64,000 nucleotides of DNA, from contig SMDA01000002.1 of NCBI GenBank assembly GCA_004346645.1, positions 124,001 to 188,000 of the forward strand, given 5' to 3'. The stretch comes from Gulbenkiania mobilis. GTDB lineage: Bacteria; Pseudomonadota; Gammaproteobacteria; Burkholderiales; Chromobacteriaceae. Below the pieces are notes generated by a model, which was given only the letters and a program-made list of their open reading frames with translations, made no database searches and was not told where the DNA came from. This document shows positions 39,771 to 47,902 of this stretch, in pieces (within the stretch, counting starts at the first letter, position 1; every line of letters begins with the position of its first letter). The position numbers were made by a program, and so were the translations under genes.

Positions 39771-39800
39771 CCGGGTGCGGTAGGACCCGGTTTTCCTTTT
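39771..39800 (+). terminator. Rho-independent terminator of the biotin block
   Basis: CCGGGT (39771-39776) pairs with ACCCGG (39785-39790), followed by TTTTCCTTTT. Confidence 0.75.
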
Positions 39801-39821
39801 CCGACATTCAAAACACGATCC

Positions 39822-40781
39822 ATGAAACGCTTAGCCGTACGCCTTGCACCTTGGGCCCTGGCCTTGGGGCTGGCTGCCTGTGCAACCCACTCGCCCACTC
39901 CGCCGTCCACCACCGTCCCCGCCGCCCCGACGACCGCTACCCTTCCTCCGCAGATGCCGCCACCAGCGCCCAAGCCGCTGCCCAAGCCGCGAGTGGCCCT
40001 CGCACTGGGCGGTGGCGCCGCCAAGGGCTTCGCCCATGTGGGGGTGATCAAGGTGCTGGAGGAGAACGGCATCTATCCGGACATCGTCACCGGCACCAGC
40101 GCCGGCAGCGTGGTGGGCAGCCTTTACGCCTCGGGCTACAGTGGCCTGGCGCTGCAGAAGAAGGCCACCCAGCTGGACGAAACCGACCTGACCGACCTGG
40201 TCATTTCTTCGCGCGGGTTTATCAAGGGGGAGCGGTTGGCCGGCTTCATCAACCGTGAGGTGGGCAACCGTCCCATCGAAAAACTGAAAAAGCCGTTCGG
40301 CGCGGTGGCCACCGAACTGGACACTGGCCGCAAGGTGGTGTTCCGCAGCGGCAACACCGGACAGGCGGTGCGTGCATCGGCCAGCATCCCCAACGTGTTC
40401 CAGCCGGTGCTGATCGGACGGCGCCAGTATGTGGACGGCGGCCTGGTCAGCCCGGTGCCGGTGTCGGCGGCACGTGAGATGGGCGCGGACTTCGTGATTG
40501 CGGTGGACATCAGCGCGCGGCCGCGGGCGGGTGCCGCCACCGGCTTCCTCACCATCCTCGACCAGAGCCTCAACATCATGAACGTGTCTGCACTGGTACA
40601 GGAACTGCGCCAGGCCGATGTAACCATCCGGCCACAGGTGCAGAACATCGGCTCCGCCGCATTCGAGGCCCGCAGCCAGGCCATCCGTGAAGGCGAGAAA
40701 GCCGCACGCCAAGCGGTACCGATCATCCAGAAGCTGCTGCAGGCACGGGCGCAGTCGATGGCGCAGGCCGCAGCAAAGTGA
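39822..40781 (+). CDS. Patatin-like phospholipase lipoprotein (RssA-like)
   Basis: The 319-residue precursor has a lipobox (LALGLAAC, Cys20), a proline-rich linker (about 25-55), and a patatin domain. The domain shows the oxyanion loop ALGGGAAKGFAHVGVIK, the serine elbow GTSAGS and the catalytic DGG (YVDGGLVSP). It is probably membrane-anchored with lipid acyl-hydrolase activity. Start at MKRLAVRLAP, 20 codons inside a longer frame. It follows the bio terminator, so it is likely a separate unit. Confidence 0.9.
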   Translation: MKRLAVRLAPWALALGLAACATHSPTPPSTTVPAAPTTATLPPQMPPPAPKPLPKPRVALALGGGAAKGFAHVGVIKVLEENGIYPDIVTGTSAGSVVGSLYASGYSGLALQKKATQLDETDLTDLVISSRGFIKGERLAGFINREVGNRPIEKLKKPFGAVATELDTGRKVVFRSGNTGQAVRASASIPNVFQPVLIGRRQYVDGGLVSPVPVSAAREMGADFVIAVDISARPRAGAATGFLTILDQSLNIMNVSALVQELRQADVTIRPQVQNIGSAAFEARSQAIREGEKAARQAVPIIQKLLQARAQSMAQAAAK

Positions 40782-40833
40782 TGGCATAATCGGCGCCAGC
40801 GGCGTTCATGCGCGCCGGTTCAGAGGAGGCTTC

Positions 40834-41490
40834 ATGATCACGCTGTACGGCAGCCCGATTTCCCCGTTCTACAACAAGGTCAAGATCGCGCTGATCGAGA
40901 AGGGCGTGAACTACGAAGAGGTGCTGGCGCCCCCCTCGCAGGAGGAGCCCTTTCTCGCCAAGAGCCCGATGGGGAAGATTCCCTATGTGGAGGTGAATGG
41001 CCATCCGATTGCGGAGTCGACGGTGATCCTGGAATGGCTGGAAGATGCCTACCCCACGGCCAGTCTGCTGCCGCCCACCCCCAACGGCCGGGCCCGGGCG
41101 CGCGAGCTGGCCACGCTCCTGGACCAGTACGCCTTTGGCAGCTGCAAACCGCTGATCGACCACCTGCTGTTCCAGGCACCCCTGTCCGAGGACAGCCGTG
41201 GTGCAGCGCTGGCCGGCATCGAGCGGGCACTGGCCGCGATGGTACGCCGCCGTGCCAGTGAATCCACCTGGCTGGCCGGCGACTGCTTCGGCTATGCGGA
41301 CATCTCCGCCGCAGCCATTCTACCGGCGCTCTCCTTTGCCTCGCGCCGCCTCGGCAGCCAGGATCTGGTGGCTCAGCTGCCGGGGCTGCCCGCCTACCTC
41401 GACCAGCTGCGGCAGCGCCCGAGCGTGGCGCGCGCCTGGGCGGACCGCGATGCCCAACTGGCGACGCTGCTCGCCGGTCACAACGGCTGA
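40834..41490 (+). CDS. Glutathione S-transferase family protein
   Basis: The 218-residue protein has a thioredoxin-like N-terminal domain (MITLYGSPISPFYNKVKIAL, with a serine-containing SPF region in the glutathione site, then GKIPYVEVNGHPIAESTVI) and an all-helical C-terminal domain ending near GLPAYLDQLRQRPSVARAW. The role is unknown. A strong GAGGAGG lies before the ATG. Convergent with dinB, only 2 nt apart. Confidence 0.9.
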   Translation: MITLYGSPISPFYNKVKIALIEKGVNYEEVLAPPSQEEPFLAKSPMGKIPYVEVNGHPIAESTVILEWLEDAYPTASLLPPTPNGRARARELATLLDQYAFGSCKPLIDHLLFQAPLSEDSRGAALAGIERALAAMVRRRASESTWLAGDCFGYADISAAAILPALSFASRRLGSQDLVAQLPGLPAYLDQLRQRPSVARAWADRDAQLATLLAGHNG

Positions 41491-41492
41491 CG

Positions 41493-42551
41493 CTAGAGGG
41501 TGTCGAACAGTGGCAGCTGCCTCGGCAGCTGGCCCTCTTCGGCCAACCTGACCCCTACGCCCAAGAGCCGTACCGGTTGCGCCTGCCGGGCATAACCCGC
41601 TTCCAGCAGGCAGGCCAGCCTGGCCAGCTCCACGCCCTGCGCCGACTGCTCCACCGTGGTCTGCGTGAAATCGGCAAACTTGAGCTTGACCACCAGCCCC
41701 CGCACTGCCGGCTCCCCGGCCCGCACCAGCCGCGCCCGCAGTCGGTCGATCAGGGGCGGCAACTCGGCCAGACAGTGCTCAAGATCGGGCAGGTCCGTCG
41801 GATAGGTTTCTTCCACGCTCACCGACTTGCGTACTCGGGAGGGGTTCACCGGCCGGTCATCCTCTCCCCGCGCCAGCGCATGCAGCCGCTCGCCGTAGCG
41901 TCCGAACTCCCGCACCAAGTCGGCCAGTGACCAGCGTGCCAGATCGGCGCAGGTGAGGATGCCCAGACTGTTGAGCTTGCGCGTGGTAACCGGCCCTACC
42001 CCATGGATGCGGCCCACCGGCAGGGCCGCCACGAAGGCGGCCACGTCACACGGGCGAATCACCAGCTGGCCGTCAGGTTTGTTCCAGTCGCTCGCTACCT
42101 TGGCCAGAAACTTGTTGGGGGCAATGCCGGCAGAGGCGGTGATGCCCACCTCCTCCCGGATGCGGCGGCGGATCTCCTCCGCCATCAGCGTGGCGCTGCC
42201 GCCCAGATGGGGTTGTCCACTTACGTCCAGATACGCCTCGTCCAGCGACAAGGGCTCGATCAGATCGGTGTAGTCGCGGTAAATCCCCGTCACCTGCGCG
42301 CTGGCTTCGCGGTAGCGAGCCATGTCGCCCGGCACGATCAGCAGCTGCGGACAACGCTTGAGCGCTTGTGCCGAAGACATGGCCGAACGCACCCCATAGC
42401 GGCGGGCAATGTAATTGCAGGTGGCGATGACTCCGCGTGCATCGGGGCGGCCACCCACGGCCAGCGGTATGCTGCGCCAGGCGGGGTTATCGCGCATTTC
42501 CACTGCGGCATAGAAGCAGTCGCAGTCGACGTGGATGATTTTCCTGGTCAC
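41493..42551 (-). CDS. dinB: DNA polymerase IV (Y-family)
   Basis: Translesion polymerase of 352 residues. Catalytic acidic residues are visible in IIHVDCDCFYAAVEMRD and PLSLDEAYLDVS. A helix-hairpin-helix region reads VGRIHGVGPVTTRKL. The C terminus QLPLFDTL is a beta-clamp-binding motif. No LexA-type palindrome was seen nearby. It lies 24 nt after the Rdx gene and is probably cotranscribed with it. Contains an exact candidate uptake repeat (41538-41548, RLAE). Confidence 0.96.
   Translation of the reverse strand: MTRKIIHVDCDCFYAAVEMRDNPAWRSIPLAVGGRPDARGVIATCNYIARRYGVRSAMSSAQALKRCPQLLIVPGDMARYREASAQVTGIYRDYTDLIEPLSLDEAYLDVSGQPHLGGSATLMAEEIRRRIREEVGITASAGIAPNKFLAKVASDWNKPDGQLVIRPCDVAAFVAALPVGRIHGVGPVTTRKLNSLGILTCADLARWSLADLVREFGRYGERLHALARGEDDRPVNPSRVRKSVSVEETYPTDLPDLEHCLAELPPLIDRLRARLVRAGEPAVRGLVVKLKFADFTQTTVEQSAQGVELARLACLLEAGYARQAQPVRLLGVGVRLAEEGQLPRQLPLFDTL
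41538..41548 (-). repeat. Candidate uptake repeat in dinB
   Basis: Exact 11-mer in sense near the 3' end; RLAE with AGG TTG. Confidence 0.7.
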
Positions 42552-42575
42552 AACGGCAGGCCGGGCAAGGAAAGG

Positions 42576-42869
42576 TCAGACCGGGCGGTCGCTGTGCCCC
42601 AGCTGCCGTTCCGGGGCCACGCGGTCGCGGATGCGCTGCTTGATCAGCTTGAGGTCGGGGAAGCCGCCGTCGTCGTGGCGGTCCCACAGGACTTCACCGT
42701 CCAGCTCGATGCGGAAGACGCCGCCCGTCCCGGGTGCGAGCGCCACTTCGGCCAGATCCTTCTCGAAGGTGACAAGGAGCTCTTGTGCCATCCAGCCGGC
42801 GCGCAGCAACCAGCGGCAACCGGTGCAGTAGCGGATCAGGACGCGTGGGGAAGAAGGTGCGATAGGCAT
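42576..42869 (-). CDS. Rdx (SelT/SelW/SelH-like) family protein
   Basis: Small thioredoxin-like protein of 97 residues related to selenoprotein W, in the cysteine form: the redox motif is CTGC (residues 15-18) in LIRYCTGCRWLLRAGWMAQ. It ends with the family-typical GGFPDLKLIKQRIRD and LGHSDRP. The function is uncertain, perhaps thiol redox. Upstream of dinB. Confidence 0.88.
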   Translation of the reverse strand: MPIAPSSPRVLIRYCTGCRWLLRAGWMAQELLVTFEKDLAEVALAPGTGGVFRIELDGEVLWDRHDDGGFPDLKLIKQRIRDRVAPERQLGHSDRPV

Positions 42870-43141
42870 GGGAAAGGATCGCTAAGGGTTCGGCCAAGGA
42901 TACCGAAACCCGCTGCGGGAAAGAAGCCGCCGGCCCCCGTCTGGCATACTGTTTTGTGTGTGGGCGGCGTACCACCCCTCCTCCATCGTTTTCTCCAGGT
43001 GTAGCTTGGCGCTTCGTACGGTGGGGGCCGGCGACCAGGCAACGCTTCCTTACAGACTTCCCTGTGGCACCAGTGTCGTCGAGGCTGACGTCTTGGTAAA
43101 GCAATCACTCTACACCGCGCCCGTTGCTGCGGCGCACGATG
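42870..43141 (-). other. Non-coding leader-like region with long-range complementarity
   Basis: A 272-nt gap upstream of the Rdx-dinB pair. GCCGGCCCCC (42929-42938) is perfectly complementary to GGGGGCCGGC (43023-43032), 84 nt apart, which could close a structured RNA. On the minus strand it also holds a short ORF with a good ribosome-binding site (42882-42986) and a TTCGGCCAAGG variant of the uptake repeat (42889). No known RNA family was recognised. Confidence 0.35.
42882..42986 (-). CDS. Possible small ORF (34 codons) upstream of Rdx gene
   Basis: An ATG with GGAG six bases upstream opens a 34-codon frame beginning MEEGWYAAHTQN and ending RYPWPNP, stopping 12 nt before the Rdx start. It matches no family I know. 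It could be a leader peptide or chance. Confidence 0.2.
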   Translation of the reverse strand: MEEGWYAAHTQNSMPDGGRRLLSRSGFRYPWPNP

Positions 43142-45919
43142 TCACATCGATGCAACGCTGCCGTTGACAGTGGGGCCGCCTTGGCGCTGGCTACGGTGGG
43201 CATGAACCGTCAGGTAGTGGGTCATGGTGGAGACGTCGAGCGGACGGCTCAAGAGGTAGCCCTGAACATAGTGGCAGCCGGCTTCCGCCAGGAAGGCCAG
43301 CTGGGCCTCGTTCTCCACGCCTTCGCCGGTTACTTCCGCCCCCAGCGCATGGCTCATGGTGATGATCATGCGGGCAATGCTGGCGTCGTGCGGATTGGTG
43401 GGCACTTGGTCGAGGAACTGCTTGTCGATCTTGATCTTGCTGACCGGGAAACGACGCAGGTAACTAAACGAGGCATACCCCGTGCCGAAGTCGTCGATCG
43501 CCATGCGTACCCCCAACGTCTTGAGCAGGGCCAGGTTGGTCTCGATCTGCGGCGACTGGCGCAGTGCCAGCGTTTCGGTCACCTCCAGTTCCAGCGCCGA
43601 CGGCGGCAGGCCGGTGCTGTCGAGCACCGACTCCACCAGGCTGGCGAAATGCATATCCTCCAGCTGCAGCAAGGAGACGTTCACCGAGATCATGAAGTCC
43701 GGGCGAAGCTGGCGCCGCCACAGAGCTGCCTGGTGGCACGCCTCGCGCAGCACCCATTCGCCGATGGGCACGATCAGGCCGCTGTCCTCGGCAAGCGGAA
43801 TGAATTCGGAAGGCGGAATGGTGCCCTGCTGGGGATGCTGCCAGCGCAGCAGCGCTTCGGCGCCGCGCACCGCGGCGGTCTGGGCATGGACATACGGCTG
43901 GTAGGCCAGGTAGAGGCCGTGGCCACTGATGGCTTGGCGCAGGTCGTTGAGCAGTTGGTGGCGCCGCGACCATTGCAGGCTCATCTCCTCGCGGAAGCGC
44001 ACCCACACCCCGCCCTGCTGCTCGCGCGCGGTGTGCAGGGCGAGCTCGGCATGTTCCAACAGCCGCAGGGGAGCCTCGCTGTCGGAGGGGTAGAGTGCGC
44101 AGCCGGCATTGACCCGCGGCGACAGCAGCCCGTTGCCCTGCTCAATCGGCAGGTTCAGCTCGTCCACCACCCGGTTCACCCGATGGAGAATGGCGTCCTC
44201 GTCGTCTCCGAGCACGACCAGGCAGAAGCGATTGTCGGCAAGACGGGCCACCAGTTCACCCCGCTCGGCCAGGGACTCCAGCCGCTCGCACAGCCCCATG
44301 ATCATGCGGTCCCCGCGTTCACGGCCGTATAGGTCGTTGATGTTGGCCATCCCTTCAAGGGCACAGATCAGGCAGCCGAACGGCTTTTCGGTATCCCCCT
44401 GGGTGGTCAGTTCTTCCAGCTCCATCAGGAGACGGGTGCGGTTGGGCAGGCCGGTCACCCGATCATAGTAGTGGTGCCGGTAGAGCTCGCCCTCGGCCTC
44501 CACGCGTGCACCGGACTCCAGCACCAGTGCCACGACATCGGCGGTAGAGCAGACGAAGTTGATCTCGTCCGGGTACCAGGCGTCCCGCGGCAGGCGGGTT
44601 TCCACACAGATCAGGCCGCTATGCTGGCCCGCCAGCATCACCGAGGCATCCAGCAGGCTGTGCACCCCATGCTCGCGCAGATACGCGCGCAAGCTCAGCA
44701 GGCGCTCGTCGTTCTGGGCATCGACCGATGCGAGAAAGCGCTGCGTCTGCAGGATCTCCACGTAGGACAGGTGTTCGCTTTCGGCCAAGGTGGCCTGAGA
44801 GAAAGCACGACCGGCATCGTGGTCATACCCGGCCAGACACAGCAGGCGCTTGTTCTCCGGGTAATGACGCCAGACACTGACGCGCGAGGCCTGCAGGGTA
44901 TCGGCCAGCATCTGCGCCAGAGCCTGCAGGTAGCCCTCCATCTGGGCCCCATCCTCACGGCGCTGGGCCACCAGCTGGCGCAAGGCCTGCCCCTGGGCCG
45001 CCAAACGGCGGAAGGTGGCCTGCTGGCGCTCGCGCAGACGGCTGGCCACGCGAACGATCAGCAGAGCCAGCGCCAGCATCGCCGCCCCCAGTACAGCTAG
45101 ACGCGGTGCCAGAAACTGCATCAGGGCCGTGCCCGGCAGTGGCAGCGTCCAGTCCAGATAGCCGACGGTTTCGTTGTTGAGTCCACGCAGCACGGTGCGC
45201 TCCAGCCCAGGACGGCCGGGGCCGAAGCTGAGTTCCAGGCTGGTGAGCTGATGATCGCGCATCAGGTCGGACAGGATGTTGGGATCGATCTCACGGGCAA
45301 AGAGCAGGTAGCGGGCTTCGGCGGGCGCCGGCCGGTCGTCGGTCTCGGGAACGACTGGCAGGATGGCCAGCATCAGGATGCGCACCCGAGGTTGGCGGGT
45401 GATGGGGTCCACCGTGCGCTGGCGGATCAGCGTGGTCGGAAAACCGTCCTTGCCCATAGCATCGTACCGGCGTGCCATGCGGAACAGTGTCTGCCATTGC
45501 ATCGGCGTGAGCCGCAGCAGCTCCTGCGGATATTCAACGATTGCGCCATCATGTACCGCGTACAGTCCCCGCCCTTCCGCGTCCACCACCAGCCCGAGCT
45601 GAATCTTGAGGTTACGCTGGATTGACCCGTTGAAATTCTCGCGCAACCAGCGGAAATCTGGAGCCGGCCCCAGCGTGGCGGCGTACATGTCGTTCCAGAC
45701 GGCGTACTCCGCCGCCGAGGCGCTGAGAGTGTCCCGCAGGTGCAGCAGCCCATGGTCGAGCAGGCTGGCGGTCTGCTGGCGGAAGGCCTGGTTGCTCTGG
45801 TGGACGGCCTCGCGCACCACCACCCAGCTGCCGGCCAGGCCCAGCACGATGAGCAGCCCGGCCAGCACCAGCGGATGGCCGAAGGGACGGGCGAGGCGGG
45901 AGAGTGCGGCGGAAATCAT
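43142..45919 (-). CDS. Membrane CHASE4-GAF-(degenerate GGDEF)-EAL protein, probable c-di-GMP phosphodiesterase
   Basis: In 925 residues: membrane segment (about 18-40), periplasmic CHASE4-like sensor (about 60-260, with AEYAVWNDMYAAT), second membrane segment (about 278-300), GAF-like region (about 340-490), GGDEF-like domain (about 505-660) and EAL domain (about 675-915). The GGDEF motif reads ADNRF, so cyclase activity is probably lost. The EAL residues are intact: AEALLRW, VNVSLL, EVTETL, IDDFGTGYASF, KIDKQF, GEGVEN and VQGYLLSRP. It is divergent from glpQ. Confidence 0.88.
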   Translation of the reverse strand: MISAALSRLARPFGHPLVLAGLLIVLGLAGSWVVVREAVHQSNQAFRQQTASLLDHGLLHLRDTLSASAAEYAVWNDMYAATLGPAPDFRWLRENFNGSIQRNLKIQLGLVVDAEGRGLYAVHDGAIVEYPQELLRLTPMQWQTLFRMARRYDAMGKDGFPTTLIRQRTVDPITRQPRVRILMLAILPVVPETDDRPAPAEARYLLFAREIDPNILSDLMRDHQLTSLELSFGPGRPGLERTVLRGLNNETVGYLDWTLPLPGTALMQFLAPRLAVLGAAMLALALLIVRVASRLRERQQATFRRLAAQGQALRQLVAQRREDGAQMEGYLQALAQMLADTLQASRVSVWRHYPENKRLLCLAGYDHDAGRAFSQATLAESEHLSYVEILQTQRFLASVDAQNDERLLSLRAYLREHGVHSLLDASVMLAGQHSGLICVETRLPRDAWYPDEINFVCSTADVVALVLESGARVEAEGELYRHHYYDRVTGLPNRTRLLMELEELTTQGDTEKPFGCLICALEGMANINDLYGRERGDRMIMGLCERLESLAERGELVARLADNRFCLVVLGDDEDAILHRVNRVVDELNLPIEQGNGLLSPRVNAGCALYPSDSEAPLRLLEHAELALHTAREQQGGVWVRFREEMSLQWSRRHQLLNDLRQAISGHGLYLAYQPYVHAQTAAVRGAEALLRWQHPQQGTIPPSEFIPLAEDSGLIVPIGEWVLREACHQAALWRRQLRPDFMISVNVSLLQLEDMHFASLVESVLDSTGLPPSALELEVTETLALRQSPQIETNLALLKTLGVRMAIDDFGTGYASFSYLRRFPVSKIKIDKQFLDQVPTNPHDASIARMIITMSHALGAEVTGEGVENEAQLAFLAEAGCHYVQGYLLSRPLDVSTMTHYLTVHAHRSQRQGGPTVNGSVASM

Positions 45920-45991
45920 CGGTTGAGCTTAGCCTGCATGCGGTTTTTTTTCCATTGTGTAGCAGTTTTCCCCACATACCCATCAGGCGCA

Positions 45992-46009
45992 CTGTCATGA
46001 GCGTGTCAT
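45992..46009 (+). promoter_or_regulatory. Pho box upstream of glpQ
   Basis: Direct repeats CTGTCAT (45992-45998) and GTGTCAT (46003-46009) are offset by exactly 11 bp with a 4-nt spacer. This matches the known PhoB operator layout, 49 bp before the glpQ ATG. It suggests phosphate-starvation control. Confidence 0.7.
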
Positions 46010-46057
46010 TTTCTGCTGACAGACTCTGCGCGGTTTGACCTGCCTGGAGAAGCCTAG

Positions 46058-47224
46058 ATGACCAAACTGATTGCGGCCGCCGTGCTGGCCACCCTTGCCG
46101 TACCCGCCACATCGGCCTTGGCCGCCCAACCGGTGCGCCTGCCCACGCTCAAGGGCCAGGCTCCGCTGGTAATTGCCCATCGTGGTGCATCGGGCTACAT
46201 GCCCGACCATACGCTGGAAGGCTACGCACGCGCCGCAGCGATGGGGGCCGATTACATCGAGCCGGACCTGGTGTCCACCAAGGATGGCGTGCTGATCGCC
46301 CGGCACGAGCCCAACCTGAAGGACACCACCGACGTGGCTCAGCATCCCGAGTTCGCCGACCGCAAGCGCACGGTGAAAGTGGATGGCCACGACGAGGAAG
46401 GCTGGTTTGCCAGCGACTTCACCTTGGCCGAAATCAAGACGCTGCGCGCTGTGCAACCACGCAGCGACCGCTCCAAGGAATTCGACGGACGTTTCCAGAT
46501 CCCCACCTTCGAGGAAATCCTGCAGCTGCGCGAGAAACTGTCGCGTGACCTGGGCCGCCCCATCGGCGTTTATCCCGAGACCAAGCACCCCACCTGGCAC
46601 CAGTCGCTCGGCTTGCCACTGGAGGCCAAGCTGGTGGCCCTCTTGGACAAGTATCGGCTGAACCGGCGTGATGCGCCGGTGATCATCCAGTCGTTCGAGA
46701 CCGCCAACCTCAAGGCCCTGTCCAAGATGACGCCGGTGAAGAAGGTGTTTCTGCTGGATGCGGATGACGTGCGTCCGGACGGCACCATTGCCCCGGTACA
46801 GCCCTACGACTTTGTCGTCTCTGGCGATAAGCGCACCTTCAATGACATGGTGAAGCCGGAAGCGCTGAAGGAAATCCGTCGTTTTGCCGATGGCATCGGC
46901 CCCTGGAAGCCGTTTATTGTCTCCTACCAGGCGATGGTGGACCCCAAGACCGGCAAAGCCATGGATGTGAACGGCGACAGCGTCGTCGACCAGCGGGACA
47001 TGACGCTGATGGAGCCCACCACACTGGTGCGCGATGCACATCGTGCCGGTCTGTTCGTTCATCCCTTCACCTTCCGCAACGAAGCCAAGCTGCTGGCCGC
47101 CAATTTCGGCGGGGACCCGGCCGAGGAATACCGTCTTTTCTTCCGGCTGGGGGTGGACGGGGTGTTCAGCGACTACACCGATACTGCCGTGGCCGCACGG
47201 GCTGCCGTGTTGCAGGGCCGCTAG
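46058..47224 (+). CDS. glpQ: Glycerophosphodiester phosphodiesterase, periplasmic
   Basis: Hydrolyses glycerophosphodiesters to glycerol-3-phosphate and an alcohol. The 388-residue precursor has a signal peptide (about 1-22). GDPD metal and catalytic motifs are visible: [17 protein letters not shown] (His41, Arg42) and [21 protein letters not shown]. An insert [12 protein letters not shown] (303-314) has the spacing of a calcium EF-hand/dockerin loop. A Pho box precedes it and a strong terminator follows. Confidence 0.94.
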   Translation: MTKLIAAAVLATLAVPATSALAAQPVRLPTLKGQAPLVIAHRGASGYMPDHTLEGYARAAAMGADYIEPDLVSTKDGVLIARHEPNLKDTTDVAQHPEFADRKRTVKVDGHDEEGWFASDFTLAEIKTLRAVQPRSDRSKEFDGRFQIPTFEEILQLREKLSRDLGRPIGVYPETKHPTWHQSLGLPLEAKLVALLDKYRLNRRDAPVIIQSFETANLKALSKMTPVKKVFLLDADDVRPDGTIAPVQPYDFVVSGDKRTFNDMVKPEALKEIRRFADGIGPWKPFIVSYQAMVDPKTGKAMDVNGDSVVDQRDMTLMEPTTLVRDAHRAGLFVHPFTFRNEAKLLAANFGGDPAEEYRLFFRLGVDGVFSDYTDTAVAARAAVLQGR

Positions 47225-47242
47225 GCAAAACAGCCGCCATTA

Positions 47243-47273
47243 AAAAGCCGCCCCGAGGGGCGGCTTTTGTTTT
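47243..47273 (+). terminator. Rho-independent terminator after glpQ
   Basis: AAAAGCCGCCCC pairs with GGGGCGGCTTTT around a GA turn, followed by GTTTT; the A run on the left lets it also serve the convergent copper-chaperone gene. Confidence 0.85.
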
Positions 47274-47293
47274 AGGCCAAGGTTTGGCGGGTT

Positions 47294-47755
47294 TCAGTGG
47301 CTGTGTGCGCCCACGGCGGGCGCATCGGCCTGGACGACTACGTCCACCGTCACCTCCCCGGCCTTCTCGAAACGCAGCGTCATCGGGAAGCGGTCGCCCA
47401 CTTTCAGCGGCGCCGTCAGTCCCATCAGCATCACGTGCAGACTGCCCGGCATGAAGTTGACCTTCTGCCCGACGGGCACGGCGACGTCTGGCACCTGACG
47501 CATCCGCATCACGCCATTGTCGTTGATGTGGTTGTGCAGTTCGGCCCGCTGCGCGCGCGGTGTGCTGGCGGACAGCAGGCGATCGGGTTCGCTGCCAGGG
47601 TTGTCGACGCTGAAATAAGCGGCGCCGTTCTGGCTGGCGGCCGGCAGGGCACGGCTCCAAGGGTGGCCGATCTTGAGGGCGCCAACTGTGTATTCATGGG
47701 CCAGGGCGGGCAGGCTCAGCGCGAGGCCGGCCAGGATCAGCAGGGTTTTCTTCAT
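47294..47755 (-). CDS. PCu(A)C-type periplasmic copper chaperone
   Basis: Copper(I) chaperone of the DUF461 family, usually linked to CuA assembly of cytochrome oxidase. The 153-residue precursor has a signal peptide (about 1-19) and the ligand pattern seen in HNHINDNGVMRM and NFMPGSLHVMLMGL. It ends in a histidine-bearing tail (GAHSH). Divergent from an AraC regulator. Confidence 0.92.
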   Translation of the reverse strand: MKKTLLILAGLALSLPALAHEYTVGALKIGHPWSRALPAASQNGAAYFSVDNPGSEPDRLLSASTPRAQRAELHNHINDNGVMRMRQVPDVAVPVGQKVNFMPGSLHVMLMGLTAPLKVGDRFPMTLRFEKAGEVTVDVVVQADAPAVGAHSH

Positions 47756-47817
47756 GCGCAGGCTTTCCTGTGAGAAACGGGAGCGCCTAAGCTAACACAG
47801 GCCACCCGTTCTGCCGT

Positions 47818-47832
47818 GCGACATAGTGTCGC
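47818..47832. promoter_or_regulatory. Dyad symmetry between copper chaperone and AraC genes
   Basis: GCGACA-TAG-TGTCGC is a perfect 6-bp inverted repeat in the 147-nt divergent gap. It could be an operator for either gene; there is no direct evidence of the binder. Confidence 0.3.
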
Positions 47833-47902
47833 GCCGGCAGGCCCCGCTTGCCGCATACCGCTGTGCATCGCACAATCGTCCGGCCCCTTTGTCCTCTGTC
47901 CC

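Noticed and set aside
42870-43141. Known RNA (SRP RNA, 6S, tmRNA, cobalamin or c-di-GMP riboswitch)
   Set aside because: Short resemblances such as AAGGAAGC occur, but none of the conserved cores is complete or in the right order.
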